40,056 nucleotides of DNA from HGM04593 sp045631905 (GTDB lineage Bacteria; Bacteroidota; Bacteroidia; Bacteroidales; Bacteroidaceae), in the NCBI GenBank assembly GCA_045631905.1, contig JAZQVO010000022.1, positions 1-40,056 on the forward strand, in the 5' to 3' direction. The notes under the pieces were generated by a model. That model made no database searches. It worked only from the letters and a program-made list of their open reading frames with translations, and had not been told where the DNA came from. Every line of letters begins with the position of its first letter. Position 1 is the stretch's first letter. A program made the translations under genes and the position numbers. Positions 1 through 7,845 of the stretch are shown here, piece after piece.

Positions 1-3000
1 CTCTATTGTTCCAAGGAGCACGTTGTTGCCTGCAAACTCAACATCGCTTGTTATGGCAAAGTTATATGTGCCGGCGGGGGCGTTCAAGATAACTGCCTGG
101 CCGGCGGGGATTGTGCCCTCGAAGGCATAGAGGTCTATCGAAGTGCCGTTACGCTCGGCGCGGTAGGCTGTCACACCCTCGGGAATTTCAAGGGCCACAG
201 GTGCATACAAGGTTGAGTAACCCACATTACCTATGATTACGGGCAACGATGCCACCTCCTCGACTGCCCAATCGCTACCTGTCGCACCGGCTGTTGCATT
301 TGTAGCACCTGCAACAAGGAACCTGCCATCGGCAACCTTAACATTAGCTGTACCCTCGGCAGAGCCCTTCAAGAACTGAACAGCATTACCTGTGTGGCCA
401 ACAGCCTCAAAACCACCGTTGCCACCCTCAAATGTATTCAGATACTGACCGTTTGAGAACGAGAGCAACTCACCCTCCTCGTTCAACCAGAAGATTGACG
501 ATGCATCGGCTGTTGTGTTCATAGCCAAGCTCTCACCCGAAACCTTTGAGGTTACATAGCCGTTCTCGGCATTTTTCAAGCGATAGAACTTGCCTTTCTC
601 CACCTCAACAGTGTTATCCACGCCATCGAATACAAATACCGAAGAACCGGGAAGAGTTATGGTGAGCTCTGTATCGATATCAATAGGTGTATTCAAGGGG
701 AGACCGCTGAAACCACTCACACTTGCCTGATCATCGAATGCATGGTTCAATGTAACGGTTGTCTTTATATAAGCAGGAATATCGAGAGCCTCGCGCAAGG
801 TTATCTTTATATCCTGTGCACCGTTGGCACCATTACGCAATGTCATCACAGCCTTTTTGGCGTTCCAAGCAGCCCAACCATAAATCTCGGCTTTGCTACC
901 TGTCCAGGGGTTGCCACCCACCCAGTGAATATCGGGGAGCACATCGGCGTTGTCGCGCTGCCATCTCATACATTTTGCAATCTCTCCCCAAAGCTCACCG
1001 GCCTTGCCTGTTGCGGGGTTCACAAGTTCATTAGTGAGTTTATAGTCGTTATAAAGCTCAACCATGCCCGAACCACAAGCAAACGCGCAACGAAGTTCGT
1101 TAACAACGCACTGCCATGAGCGGTTGAAACCGCTGGGGCCACCAAATTCGGTAAAGATGAAACCATGAGTCATCAATGTGTTGATGGGACACAAAGGAGA
1201 ATTCTGAACAAAATTCTGATATACAAGACGGTCGCGATATGTTATCCAGTTTTCGCGGTTGTTGTTATTGTTACCAATAGTACCATCGTCCTTCTCCTGA
1301 CGCCATACAGCATCGGTAAACTGGAACCAGAAGGGTGAAGCCCATGTACCCACGGTAGTGTTAAGGAACACATCTTCTTTTATGCTACGAAGAACCTTCT
1401 CGGCCATGATGATAGCCTCGGCATTCTCCTCACCTGTTGCACCGGCATCGGGACCTACCGATGAGAACTGTGCACTGATACCATCGAATTTAAAGAAACG
1501 GAAGTCGTAACCATAAGTATCGAGGAGGTTTGTCACTGCATTAACAAAAACATTGTAATATAATGGGTTGCTCAACTGCATACCACCATTATTCTTCCAA
1601 TAATCTCTACGATAGCCACCGCTGGTTCCATAACCGCCAACAGGACCTAACCAAGCACCTTGACCGGCATTCATCTTACGACCGATTATATCCATATTGG
1701 TAAATCCGTCGGGGAAACCACTGTGGAACTGCCACTCACCGTATGTATCCCAACCATCGTCCCATACAAAAGCGTAGGGTGCCTCGCCGTAAACATCGAA
1801 CAACTGCTTTTTCCACTCTTCGAGAATGGGCAAACACTGTGCCTCAACCATGTTATCTGCCTCACTACCGGGTGCAGCATTATTACGGTTGATGTTAATC
1901 TCGTACCAAGAGATATATACAGGAACTGCACGCCAAGGCACAGCACGCTCACGCTCGCTGTAAGCAAGGAACGAACGACGTGCCTGACCAGGGGCAACAA
2001 CACCTACCACAGCACTTACATTCCATGTCTCGGCAGGTTTCAATGCTGTCTGACGACGCCACATACCATTAATAGGTGTAAACTCAGGAGCTACAAGGTG
2101 TAGTGTATAATCTACAGAAAGCGAAACGGTTATATTACCATAAGAGTTAATAACGGCTCCGGCATTTGCAAAGTAACGAATAGTATAGACACCGGGAACA
2201 ATTACATTGAATTTGTATGAGTTGCCACTATGCTCGTTACCTGCATAACCTGCGTGATAATCGTCGGAAACGATACTGCCATCGGCATCGATAAGATCGA
2301 CACCAACCATGTCGAGCCTGTTGCCGTTGCTTCTTTCATACTCAAAGAGTATGTTCAATGTACCTGCCGAACTTATTGTAATCTGTTGCTCAATTACACG
2401 CGCATTAGCATCGCTACAACCTACCTCGTTCACACGATTGGGAACCTCGCTTGCAGGCATTGTTCCCCAACGCTCGGGTGTCCAATAATCGGCAAGCGAC
2501 TCACCCTCGTCTATTGTGCCGAGCACAACAGTGGGAAGAATCGACAAAGTGATTGTACCATTTGTAACGGTACCACCATTGCATTTATCTACTATGTAAC
2601 GCACCTTATATATACCTGTTTCGGGAACCTTCAACGAGTATGTACATTCGCTGGAAGAACCTGTAAAGGCGTTCTCAAATCTTTCAACAGCTACATTACC
2701 ATTAACATCGATGAGCTGTACTCCCAACACATACAAGCCATGGCTACCACTTGTATAGTCGAAGAGAATGTTCAACTTACCGGCAACAATGCTATATGCA
2801 GTATCTTTGTACATCTTTGTTCCGCTGGCGGTTACACCCTCGGGGAGCGTACCCGACCAGTTACTGAAGCCCGTCCACGACTCAACCCAAGTTTCCTGCT
2901 GTTCTGTTTCGCCATTAATTAACTCAACAGCATCGAATGCGAAATTAGTAACACCCGATGTGTGGTAGTCGCTATTTGTGCGGAACACAAGGCTACGCAC

Positions 3001-5406
3001 AACATAAATACCTGCCTCGGGGACAATAACCGTGTAGTCGAATGTAGAATTTGAACCTGTGAAACCATTCTCAAATTTTTCTGATACCACATTGCCTTCC
3101 AAATCCATGAGCTGTACTCCCAAGGTATTAAGACCATGGTTACCAGCTACATAGTCGAAGGTAAGAGTTACAAAGCCTGCCGATGGGATATAGTAGTAGT
3201 GGTCTATATATTTTGCTGTACCCTTGTTGGTTACACCGGCAGGAATTTCGCCTGTCCAGTCGGTGAAGGCGTTCCAGTTGGTACGGTTATCCCAGCTATA
3301 AGAAGAATCGTTACCAAGAGTAGATATTTGGCTAACTGCAACAGAGATAGCACCGCTAGAGTTCACTGTCTCGGTTTTTGTCTCTACGAAGTAGCGCAGA
3401 GTATACACACCGGGAGTACAAGCAACAGCGTAATTTGCAGGGGCCGAGCTGTTGATGGCCTGTCTGTTGTAAGCACCCGAAACCACATTACCTTCGGCAT
3501 CGACAAGGTCTACACCAACAAGGTCGAGACGGTGGTTACCGCTTTGCCATGTAAATGTTACATCTAATTGAGCGGCAACATCAAAAGCTACACGCTGCTC
3601 GATAGAAACAACCTGTGCGGTTGTATAACCCATATCGAGGATATTCTGAGGAACATTTGAAGCAGCAGTCCAGCTTGCGTTCACCCAAGTGCTGTTGAAA
3701 ACACTATCAGCAGCCCAAACGGGAACCTCCTCCTCGACAACCTCAAAGAACATATAGTCGGAACACCAAGATTTATCGTTAGCAGCTACGCTGTATTTGT
3801 TGAAATCAGAACCATTGACCTTGGTAACCATATACTTACCACCTGAATGTCTGCTGTCGGAGTTGTAGAGAGAATATGAACCTGTCGATTGCGCATCGTT
3901 TTTGAGCTGGAAGTTATAAGCATCGTCGCCCAATGAGATTCCGTTGCCCGACATTGTAAGATACTTGCCACTGCCATTCTTGAAGTGGTAGGTATCGGCT
4001 ACGTCTGCAACCTCTTCGATGGTCCACATATAGTTATCTTCGTTCTCTACAAAGCTTTCACTCGTGCTAAGAGCCGAGCCGTTGTAATAGAGGTAGTACA
4101 ATTTATACTCGTCGTTACTCTGTTTTATGTTGGCTGCAAAATAGTATTTATTGCCAACCTCGGGCATAACAGGAGTTGTCGCGGTTGTGTTTCGTGCTAC
4201 TGCCGATGCAACAAAAGCAGCTACACGAGCGGCTACACGAGCGGTAGCAACAACCTTGTTGCGCGAGTCGTAACCTGCTGTCGATGTATAATAGAGCTCA
4301 TCGCCCTCTGAAAGGTCGTAAACCAACGAAGGAGAAGATACTTTTTTATTGTATGTGATTGTACCTGCACTTGCAAATCCCTCGCCCGAGCCTGTATTTG
4401 TAACAAATATACGCACCATGTATGCGCCCTCTTCGGGAACCGAGACTGTGTAGTCGCGGTTGCTATCACTACCACCGGTATAACCAAAGTGGTAGTCACC
4501 ACTCACAAAGTTATTATCAATGTCGAAAATATCCACACCAAGTATCTGCAAACGGTTGCTACCGCTGGTGTAGTCGAGGGTGATTGTGCAATTACCCGAC
4601 TCACGGAAAATCAAATAACCGCGCGAACCATAAACTGTACCGGTTACATACTGGCTCAGGCTCTTTATTCCTGCGGGAATATCGCTCTCGGCAGGCTCCC
4701 AAGCCCATGACGCGGCTTGATTCCAAGCATTAAATACAAATCTTTCGAGATCGGTAGCCTCGCCGGCGGTATTCAAGCCCATAGGGGTTTCGAGACCTGC
4801 AAACAATTTGTCGCCGGCAATAACCGCACCGCGGGTGTTACCAACAACAGCAGGAGCCTTTAAGCCGTCCTCGTTCTTCACGGTATAAATCATGGGGGTG
4901 ATGCTGTACATGTTGATGTTAGCATCGCCGGTGTTGGTGATGTCGAGCTCTGTACGCAAATAGTGTGAACCATCGCGCAACACTGCACGCCACTCCAAGG
5001 CAAGACCGTTCTCGTGAGTAAAGCTTGCTACCACCTGCACACCGTTAAAGCGTTTTGAACCCTTTACGGCGTTAGCATCGCCGGTGAGCACCTCGGTTTC
5101 AACATCGCCAAGAGTAAACTGCGATGCAGGAATAACTGTTCCGTCGGCAAGCTGTACGGTGAAGATTTCAGAACCGGCAACCAAGCCAAGTTCTGCACAG
5201 CCATCGAACTTCAAAGTGCCGTCGGCCTTAATAAACTTTGCAACAAACAGGTCGTTCGATAACGCATAGGTATCGCCTGTTGTGCTGACCGTTGCCGTTC
5301 CCGGCTGTTTTTCCTGTGGGAATATCACCGCTTGTGCAAGCGCGCCTGCGCACACAAAAAGCGACATAACCGCCACAGCAAAAAACTTTTTGCAATTTAG
5401 AGTCAT
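1..5406 (-). CDS. Secreted multimodular glycoside hydrolase, clan GH-D/GH36-like (partial, C-terminus off window)
   Basis: The frame is open for 1802 codons from the ATG at 5406 to base 1 with no stop, so the C-terminus is missing. Residues 1-25 are a Sec signal peptide ending in Ala-Leu-Ala-Gln-Ala. Residues about 27-245 resemble the N-terminal beta-supersandwich of GH36-type enzymes. Then come a beta-sandwich module (245-353), a ricin-like segment (413-556), four more copies of the beta-sandwich (565-690, 695-822, 823-953, 955-1100), a TIM-barrel-like catalytic region (about 1100-1590), a second ricin-like segment (1596-1719) and a Bacteroidetes-type C-terminal beta domain. Asp-Asp-Gly-Trp at 1216-1219 and Lys-Phe-Asp at 1306-1308 fit clan GH-D, with D1308 the likely nucleophile and D1365 or D1374 candidate acid/base. 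Similar proteins are often labelled 'enterotoxin'. Substrate is unknown; an alpha-galactoside or related host glycan is inferred. Expression may depend on the leader at 5407-5757. Confidence 0.8.
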   Translation of the reverse strand, partial: MTLNCKKFFAVAVMSLFVCAGALAQAVIFPQEKQPGTATVSTTGDTYALSNDLFVAKFIKADGTLKFDGCAELGLVAGSEIFTVQLADGTVIPASQFTLGDVETEVLTGDANAVKGSKRFNGVQVVASFTHENGLALEWRAVLRDGSHYLRTELDITNTGDANINMYSITPMIYTVKNEDGLKAPAVVGNTRGAVIAGDKLFAGLETPMGLNTAGEATDLERFVFNAWNQAASWAWEPAESDIPAGIKSLSQYVTGTVYGSRGYLIFRESGNCTITLDYTSGSNRLQILGVDIFDIDNNFVSGDYHFGYTGGSDSNRDYTVSVPEEGAYMVRIFVTNTGSGEGFASAGTITYNKKVSSPSLVYDLSEGDELYYTSTAGYDSRNKVVATARVAARVAAFVASAVARNTTATTPVMPEVGNKYYFAANIKQSNDEYKLYYLYYNGSALSTSESFVENEDNYMWTIEEVADVADTYHFKNGSGKYLTMSGNGISLGDDAYNFQLKNDAQSTGSYSLYNSDSRHSGGKYMVTKVNGSDFNKYSVAANDKSWCSDYMFFEVVEEEVPVWAADSVFNSTWVNASWTAASNVPQNILDMGYTTAQVVSIEQRVAFDVAAQLDVTFTWQSGNHRLDLVGVDLVDAEGNVVSGAYNRQAINSSAPANYAVACTPGVYTLRYFVETKTETVNSSGAISVAVSQISTLGNDSSYSWDNRTNWNAFTDWTGEIPAGVTNKGTAKYIDHYYYIPSAGFVTLTFDYVAGNHGLNTLGVQLMDLEGNVVSEKFENGFTGSNSTFDYTVIVPEAGIYVVRSLVFRTNSDYHTSGVTNFAFDAVELINGETEQQETWVESWTGFSNWSGTLPEGVTASGTKMYKDTAYSIVAGKLNILFDYTSGSHGLYVLGVQLIDVNGNVAVERFENAFTGSSSECTYSLKVPETGIYKVRYIVDKCNGGTVTNGTITLSILPTVVLGTIDEGESLADYWTPERWGTMPASEVPNRVNEVGCSDANARVIEQQITISSAGTLNILFEYERSNGNRLDMVGVDLIDADGSIVSDDYHAGYAGNEHSGNSYKFNVIVPGVYTIRYFANAGAVINSYGNITVSLSVDYTLHLVAPEFTPINGMWRRQTALKPAETWNVSAVVGVVAPGQARRSFLAYSERERAVPWRAVPVYISWYEININRNNAAPGSEADNMVEAQCLPILEEWKKQLFDVYGEAPYAFVWDDGWDTYGEWQFHSGFPDGFTNMDIIGRKMNAGQGAWLGPVGGYGTSGGYRRDYWKNNGGMQLSNPLYYNVFVNAVTNLLDTYGYDFRFFKFDGISAQFSSVGPDAGATGEENAEAIIMAEKVLRSIKEDVFLNTTVGTWASPFWFQFTDAVWRQEKDDGTIGNNNNNRENWITYRDRLVYQNFVQNSPLCPINTLMTHGFIFTEFGGPSGFNRSWQCVVNELRCAFACGSGMVELYNDYKLTNELVNPATGKAGELWGEIAKCMRWQRDNADVLPDIHWVGGNPWTGSKAEIYGWAAWNAKKAVMTLRNGANGAQDIKITLREALDIPAYIKTTVTLNHAFDDQASVSGFSGLPLNTPIDIDTELTITLPGSSVFVFDGVDNTVEVEKGKFYRLKNAENGYVTSKVSGESLAMNTTADASSIFWLNEEGELLSFSNGQYLNTFEGGNGGFEAVGHTGNAVQFLKGSAEGTANVKVADGRFLVAGATNATAGATGSDWAVEEVASLPVIIGNVGYSTLYAPVALEIPEGVTAYRAERNGTSIDLYAFEGTIPAGQAVILNAPAGTYNFAITSDVEFAGNNVLLGTIE
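4220..4243. repeat. 2 x 12-bp tandem repeat inside the large hydrolase gene
   Basis: Two perfect adjacent copies of gctacacgagcg lie in the linker between the first beta-sandwich module and the ricin-like segment. They encode an Ala/Val/Arg-rich stretch (Ala-Arg-Val-Ala twice) in a region that looks like an interdomain linker. This is probably replication slippage with no separate function. Confidence 0.85.
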
Positions 5407-5452
5407 AGTGTTAATTATTAAATGGTTAATATGTATTAATGCCTAAGTTATC

Positions 5453-5485
5453 AAAACAAAAAAGTGGATAACCAACATTATCCAC
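5453..5485 (-). terminator. Intrinsic terminator in the 5' leader of the large hydrolase
   Basis: On the minus strand an 8-bp perfect stem (GTGGATAA, 5471-5464, with TTATCCAC, 5485-5478) and a 6-base loop are followed at once by TTTTTTGTTTT (5463-5453). This is a textbook intrinsic terminator oriented with the downstream gene, 47 bases before its ATG at 5406. No promoter-like sequence lies between it and the ATG, so read-through would be needed to express the gene from the promoter at 5750-5780. Confidence 0.7.
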
Positions 5486-5743
5486 CGACACAGGCAAGGT
5501 TTCATTCGAACCTTGCAACCTTGGCAATATACAAACAACCACACAATAACCCCACACCGCGCGCACGCACACTATGTGAAATCAAAAGTTGTTACCCCTG
5601 CAAAACACTGCAAGTAAAGACAACTCACTATCAGCCTCACTACTTTCTTCCTTTTATAAACCGCCAAGTTTGACAAGCAACAGCCTGCCGGAGCCGAGGC
5701 TCCCATCAATGGATAAAGAAGCTAACGCGCTATTATTCTAAAT
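5455..5743 (-). ncRNA. Candidate attenuator leader RNA or small RNA
   Basis: This is inferred from a promoter (5750-5780) and an intrinsic terminator (5453-5485) that together define a transcript of about 285-290 nt with no convincing gene. It contains an Ala/Gly/Cys-rich 44-codon frame starting at 5706 that may be chance. A GC-rich hairpin (5690-5703) competes with an alternative AGCCT/AGGCT pairing (5682-5686 with 5697-5701). A second hairpin (5494-5516) sits just before the terminator. The sequence AAGGTT occurs twice in tandem before that hairpin, so AACCTT could pair with either copy. I do not recognise a known riboswitch class. Confidence 0.4.
5494..5516 (-). promoter_or_regulatory. Hairpin just upstream of the leader terminator
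   Basis: A perfect 8-bp stem (GCAAGGTT with AACCTTGC) with a 7-base loop lies 8 bases before the terminator stem on the minus strand. A second AAGGTT copy lies immediately 5' of it in the RNA, allowing an alternative pairing. It could be an anti-anti-terminator or a protein or ribosome stall site; this is inferred from arrangement only. Confidence 0.5.
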
Positions 5744-5749
5744 GTATTG

Positions 5750-5780
5750 CAAAGATACATCATTTATATGACTTGATAAA
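5750..5780 (-). promoter_or_regulatory. Bacteroidetes-type promoter for leader and large hydrolase
   Basis: The minus-strand -7 element TATCTTTG (5757-5750) matches TAnnTTTG exactly. A -33-like TTTA (5780-5777) lies 19 bases upstream, one mismatch from TTTG. The predicted start is near 5743, giving a leader of about 335 nt before the ATG at 5406. The 543-base gap between genes (5407-5949) is taken up by this promoter, the leader and the weak terminator of the regulator gene. Confidence 0.65.
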
Positions 5781-5878
5781 AAATAATTTAAATTATTTTC
5801 ACATAACGCGAGAATACAAGTGTAGCACCCTTCGTTTATTGCGGTAAAAACAGGTTGCCGACAGGGAGAGAGAAGATA

Positions 5879-5904
5879 AAGCAATTTATTTGCCTTTATT
5901 GCTT
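5879..5904 (-). terminator. Weak terminator-like hairpin after the Fur-family gene
   Basis: A 7-bp stem (AAGCAAT 5879-5885 with ATTGCTT 5898-5904) with a 12-base A/T-rich loop lies 45 bases beyond the stop of the regulator gene. On the minus strand it is followed by TTTATCTTC. The stem is short, so the call is tentative. Confidence 0.3.
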
Positions 5905-5949
5905 GCTTGGAGATTATTTAGAATCATAGAGCAGACGGCGATGCCCGAA

Positions 5950-6354
5950 CTACTTTTTACAATCGGCACAAACACCGGTAATTATGTAATTAATATTTTC
6001 TACATCAAAGCCCTTGGGTGCTTCTATTAGAGGAATATTTTGAGAATGAACACAAAAGGTGCGACCACACACACGACAGGTCGCATGTATGTGCCTGCTA
6101 TGCGAGTGCTCGTCACCCATGCACGAAAGACAGTATTTACGTTTACCGCTCCCATCTTCGAAGCTGTGCAACATGGCACGCTCCTCGAAGAGCGCGAGCG
6201 TGCGAAAAACCGTACTGCGATCTATCGTTGCAAGGTGCAGATAAAGCTCCTCCAACGAGAAAGCACGCTCCAAGAGGAACATGTTTTTTAGTATAAGCAC
6301 CCTTATGGCAGTAGCCCTCACACCATGCTCTCGCAACACAAGTTCGTAATCCAT
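5950..6354 (-). CDS. Fur-family metal-responsive transcriptional regulator
   Basis: The 134-residue protein has the length and layout of the Fur/Zur/PerR family. An N-terminal winged helix (about 1-75) contains the DNA-recognition segment with Arg-Ser-Thr-Val-Phe-Arg-Thr-Leu (46-53). The C-terminal metal-binding and dimer domain follows. Two CxxC pairs, C93/C96 and C129/C132, form the structural zinc site, and a His cluster (H83, H85, H88, H90) supplies regulatory-site ligands. The ATG at 6354 is preceded by GAGAAGG. The gene is divergent from a metal permease, which suggests it controls that permease and itself through the 134-base shared promoter region. Whether it senses Zn, Fe or peroxide cannot be decided; the neighbour makes a Zn sensor plausible. 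Confidence 0.85.
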   Translation of the reverse strand: MDYELVLREHGVRATAIRVLILKNMFLLERAFSLEELYLHLATIDRSTVFRTLALFEERAMLHSFEDGSGKRKYCLSCMGDEHSHSRHIHATCRVCGRTFCVHSQNIPLIEAPKGFDVENINYIITGVCADCKK

Positions 6355-6385
6355 AATATCACCTTCTCAAATTCGATTTATAGTG

Positions 6386-6393
6386 CAAAAATA
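6386..6393 (-). promoter_or_regulatory. -7 element for the Fur-family gene
   Basis: The minus strand reads TATTTTTG, an exact match to TAnnTTTG, 32 bases upstream of the ATG at 6354. Only a GTTG (6419-6416) at a 22-base spacing resembles the -33 element. Confidence 0.45.
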
Positions 6394-6413
6394 TGATTTT
6401 TCTGAGATATTCA

Positions 6414-6435
6414 TGCAACTATGCTATAATTTGCA
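6414..6435. promoter_or_regulatory. Candidate Fur-family operator between divergent promoters
   Basis: An inverted repeat TGCAA (6414-6418) and TTGCA (6431-6435) with a 12-base A/T-rich centre lies between the two predicted -7 elements. The 22-bp size and position suit a dimeric Fur-family repressor acting on both genes, but the arms are short and the centre is not symmetric. Confidence 0.3.
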
Positions 6436-6458
6436 ACCTACTTGAACTTTTTTTGTTC

Positions 6459-6466
6459 TAATTTTG
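6459..6466 (+). promoter_or_regulatory. -7 element for the metal permease
   Basis: TAATTTTG matches TAnnTTTG exactly and lies 22 bases before the ATG at 6489, so the transcript would have a very short leader. A TTTG at 6430-6433 is 25 bases upstream, longer than the usual 19, and overlaps the candidate operator. Confidence 0.45.
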
Positions 6467-6488
6467 CACACACACATAAAAACGTACC

Positions 6489-7742
6489 ATGAAAGAGATA
6501 TTCGACCTCATAAACACCATGTCGCCCTACATATTGTTGGGTTTTCTGCTTGCAGGAGTAATGCACGCCTTTCTGCCCCACGAATTTTATCGCCGTTTCC
6601 TTGGTGGCAACTCGTGGCGCTCGGTTGTAAACGCCACACTGCTTGGCATACCCCTGCCTCTATGCTCGTGCGGTGTCATACCCACAGCAATGTCTCTGCA
6701 CAAAGAGGGGGCAACCAAGGGAGCCACAGTCGCGTTCCTCATCGCCACACCGCAAACAGGTATCGACTCTATAATTGCCACATACTCTTTACTTGGCCTC
6801 CCCTTTGCCATAATACGCCCGGTGGTGGCACTTTTCACCGCCTTGTTCGGAGGGTTCCTCACAAACAAACTTGCCGATAAAAAGGGGGAAAACAGCACGC
6901 TCGACACACAAGCATCGCACCCCGCAGAGGAGCACAAAAGCAACCTCGCCCACAAGGTGAAAGATGCTTTCAGATATGCCTTTATAGAGATGATGCAGGA
7001 CATAGGCAAGTGGCTTATTGCCGGGCTTCTGGTAGCCGGGCTTATAACGGTATTCGTACCCGACTCCTTTTTCGAGCTTTTCACACAAAGTTCTTTGCTC
7101 GGCATGCTGTTTGTGTTATCGCTCGCAATACCCATGTACCTATGTGCAACAGGTTCCATACCCATAGCCGTCGCACTTATGCTAAAAGGGCTCTCACCCG
7201 GCACCGCCCTTGTTCTGCTCATGGCAGGCCCTGCTGTAAACACAGCATCGCTATTAGTAATAAACAAGGTCATGGGCAAGCGCACACTCGCCACATACCT
7301 CACCTCCATAATAGCGGGCGCGGTGTTCTTTGGGCTTGCAATAGACCACCTTATGCCACGCGAGTGGTTTACCGAACCGTTAAAGGCCATAGGAGCACAC
7401 CACCACGACGGGCTCCCCTATTTTAATATTGCATGCACGGTGTTGCTTGTCATTCTGCTGATAAACGCATTTGTGAGAAAACATACACATAAAGACCACG
7501 CGTGCAACTGCGACAACTGCAACTGCGGCACGAAAGAGCCCGCAAAAACATTATTCACCATAGAAGGCATGGCATGCAACCACTGCAAGGCAAACGTCGA
7601 GAAGGCGTTGCGTGCAATAGAGGGAGCCGAGAGCGTTACCGTGAACATTGTCGATGGCACTGCTCTCGTTGAGGGCAATATAGACAAAGCAAAAGCCATG
7701 GAGGCCGTCGAGGCACTTGGCTTTGCCATAAAAGAGGCGTAA
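6489..7742 (+). CDS. SO_0444-type Cu/Zn efflux permease with C-terminal HMA domain
   Basis: The 417-residue inner-membrane protein belongs to the DUF318/SO_0444 permease group. It has two blocks of membrane helices (about 10-125 and 160-325) separated by a charged loop. The first block carries Leu-Cys-Ser-Cys-Gly (C59, C61), the second Tyr-Leu-Cys-Ala-Thr-Gly, both typical of the family. A cysteine-rich linker follows (C339, C341, C344, C346). Residues about 353-417 are a heavy-metal-associated ferredoxin-like domain with Met-Ala-Cys-Asn-His-Cys (C363, C366). Predicted role is export of Cu, Zn or a similar soft metal, with the HMA domain and linker capturing cytosolic metal. It is divergent from a Fur-family gene, its probable regulator. 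Confidence 0.87.
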   Translation: MKEIFDLINTMSPYILLGFLLAGVMHAFLPHEFYRRFLGGNSWRSVVNATLLGIPLPLCSCGVIPTAMSLHKEGATKGATVAFLIATPQTGIDSIIATYSLLGLPFAIIRPVVALFTALFGGFLTNKLADKKGENSTLDTQASHPAEEHKSNLAHKVKDAFRYAFIEMMQDIGKWLIAGLLVAGLITVFVPDSFFELFTQSSLLGMLFVLSLAIPMYLCATGSIPIAVALMLKGLSPGTALVLLMAGPAVNTASLLVINKVMGKRTLATYLTSIIAGAVFFGLAIDHLMPREWFTEPLKAIGAHHHDGLPYFNIACTVLLVILLINAFVRKHTHKDHACNCDNCNCGTKEPAKTLFTIEGMACNHCKANVEKALRAIEGAESVTVNIVDGTALVEGNIDKAKAMEAVEALGFAIKEA

Positions 7743-7845
7743 GAGTAATTACACCAAATATTATTCACACAAAAAGGGGCGACTACACAAAATTTGCCTA
7801 TATTCGCAGAGTGCGAGGCATGTACCGCAAAAAGGCACGAACAAA

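Noticed and set aside
2230..2922. 230-codon plus-strand frame inside the large hydrolase region
   Set aside because: The minus-strand frame is continuous over 1802 codons with coherent repeats; this plus-strand frame is its shadow and falls in the repeated modules.
4220..4243. Tandem repeat considered as a CRISPR-like or phase-variable tract
   Set aside because: Only two 12-base copies, in frame and coding for a linker; a change in copy number would not shift the frame.
5464..5673. 69-codon plus-strand frame in the leader region
   Set aside because: It begins with GTG inside the terminator stem, has no domain and lies opposite the leader transcript; a non-coding leader explains the region better.
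5572..5706. 44-codon minus-strand frame in the leader as a possible leader peptide
   Set aside because: It starts Met-Gly-Ala-Ser-Ala but has no ribosome-binding sequence and no run of one amino acid that would suit classical attenuation; kept only as a remark under the leader RNA.
6587..7390. 267-codon open frame on the minus strand opposite the metal permease
   Set aside because: Antisense to a strongly supported permease; no motif of its own.
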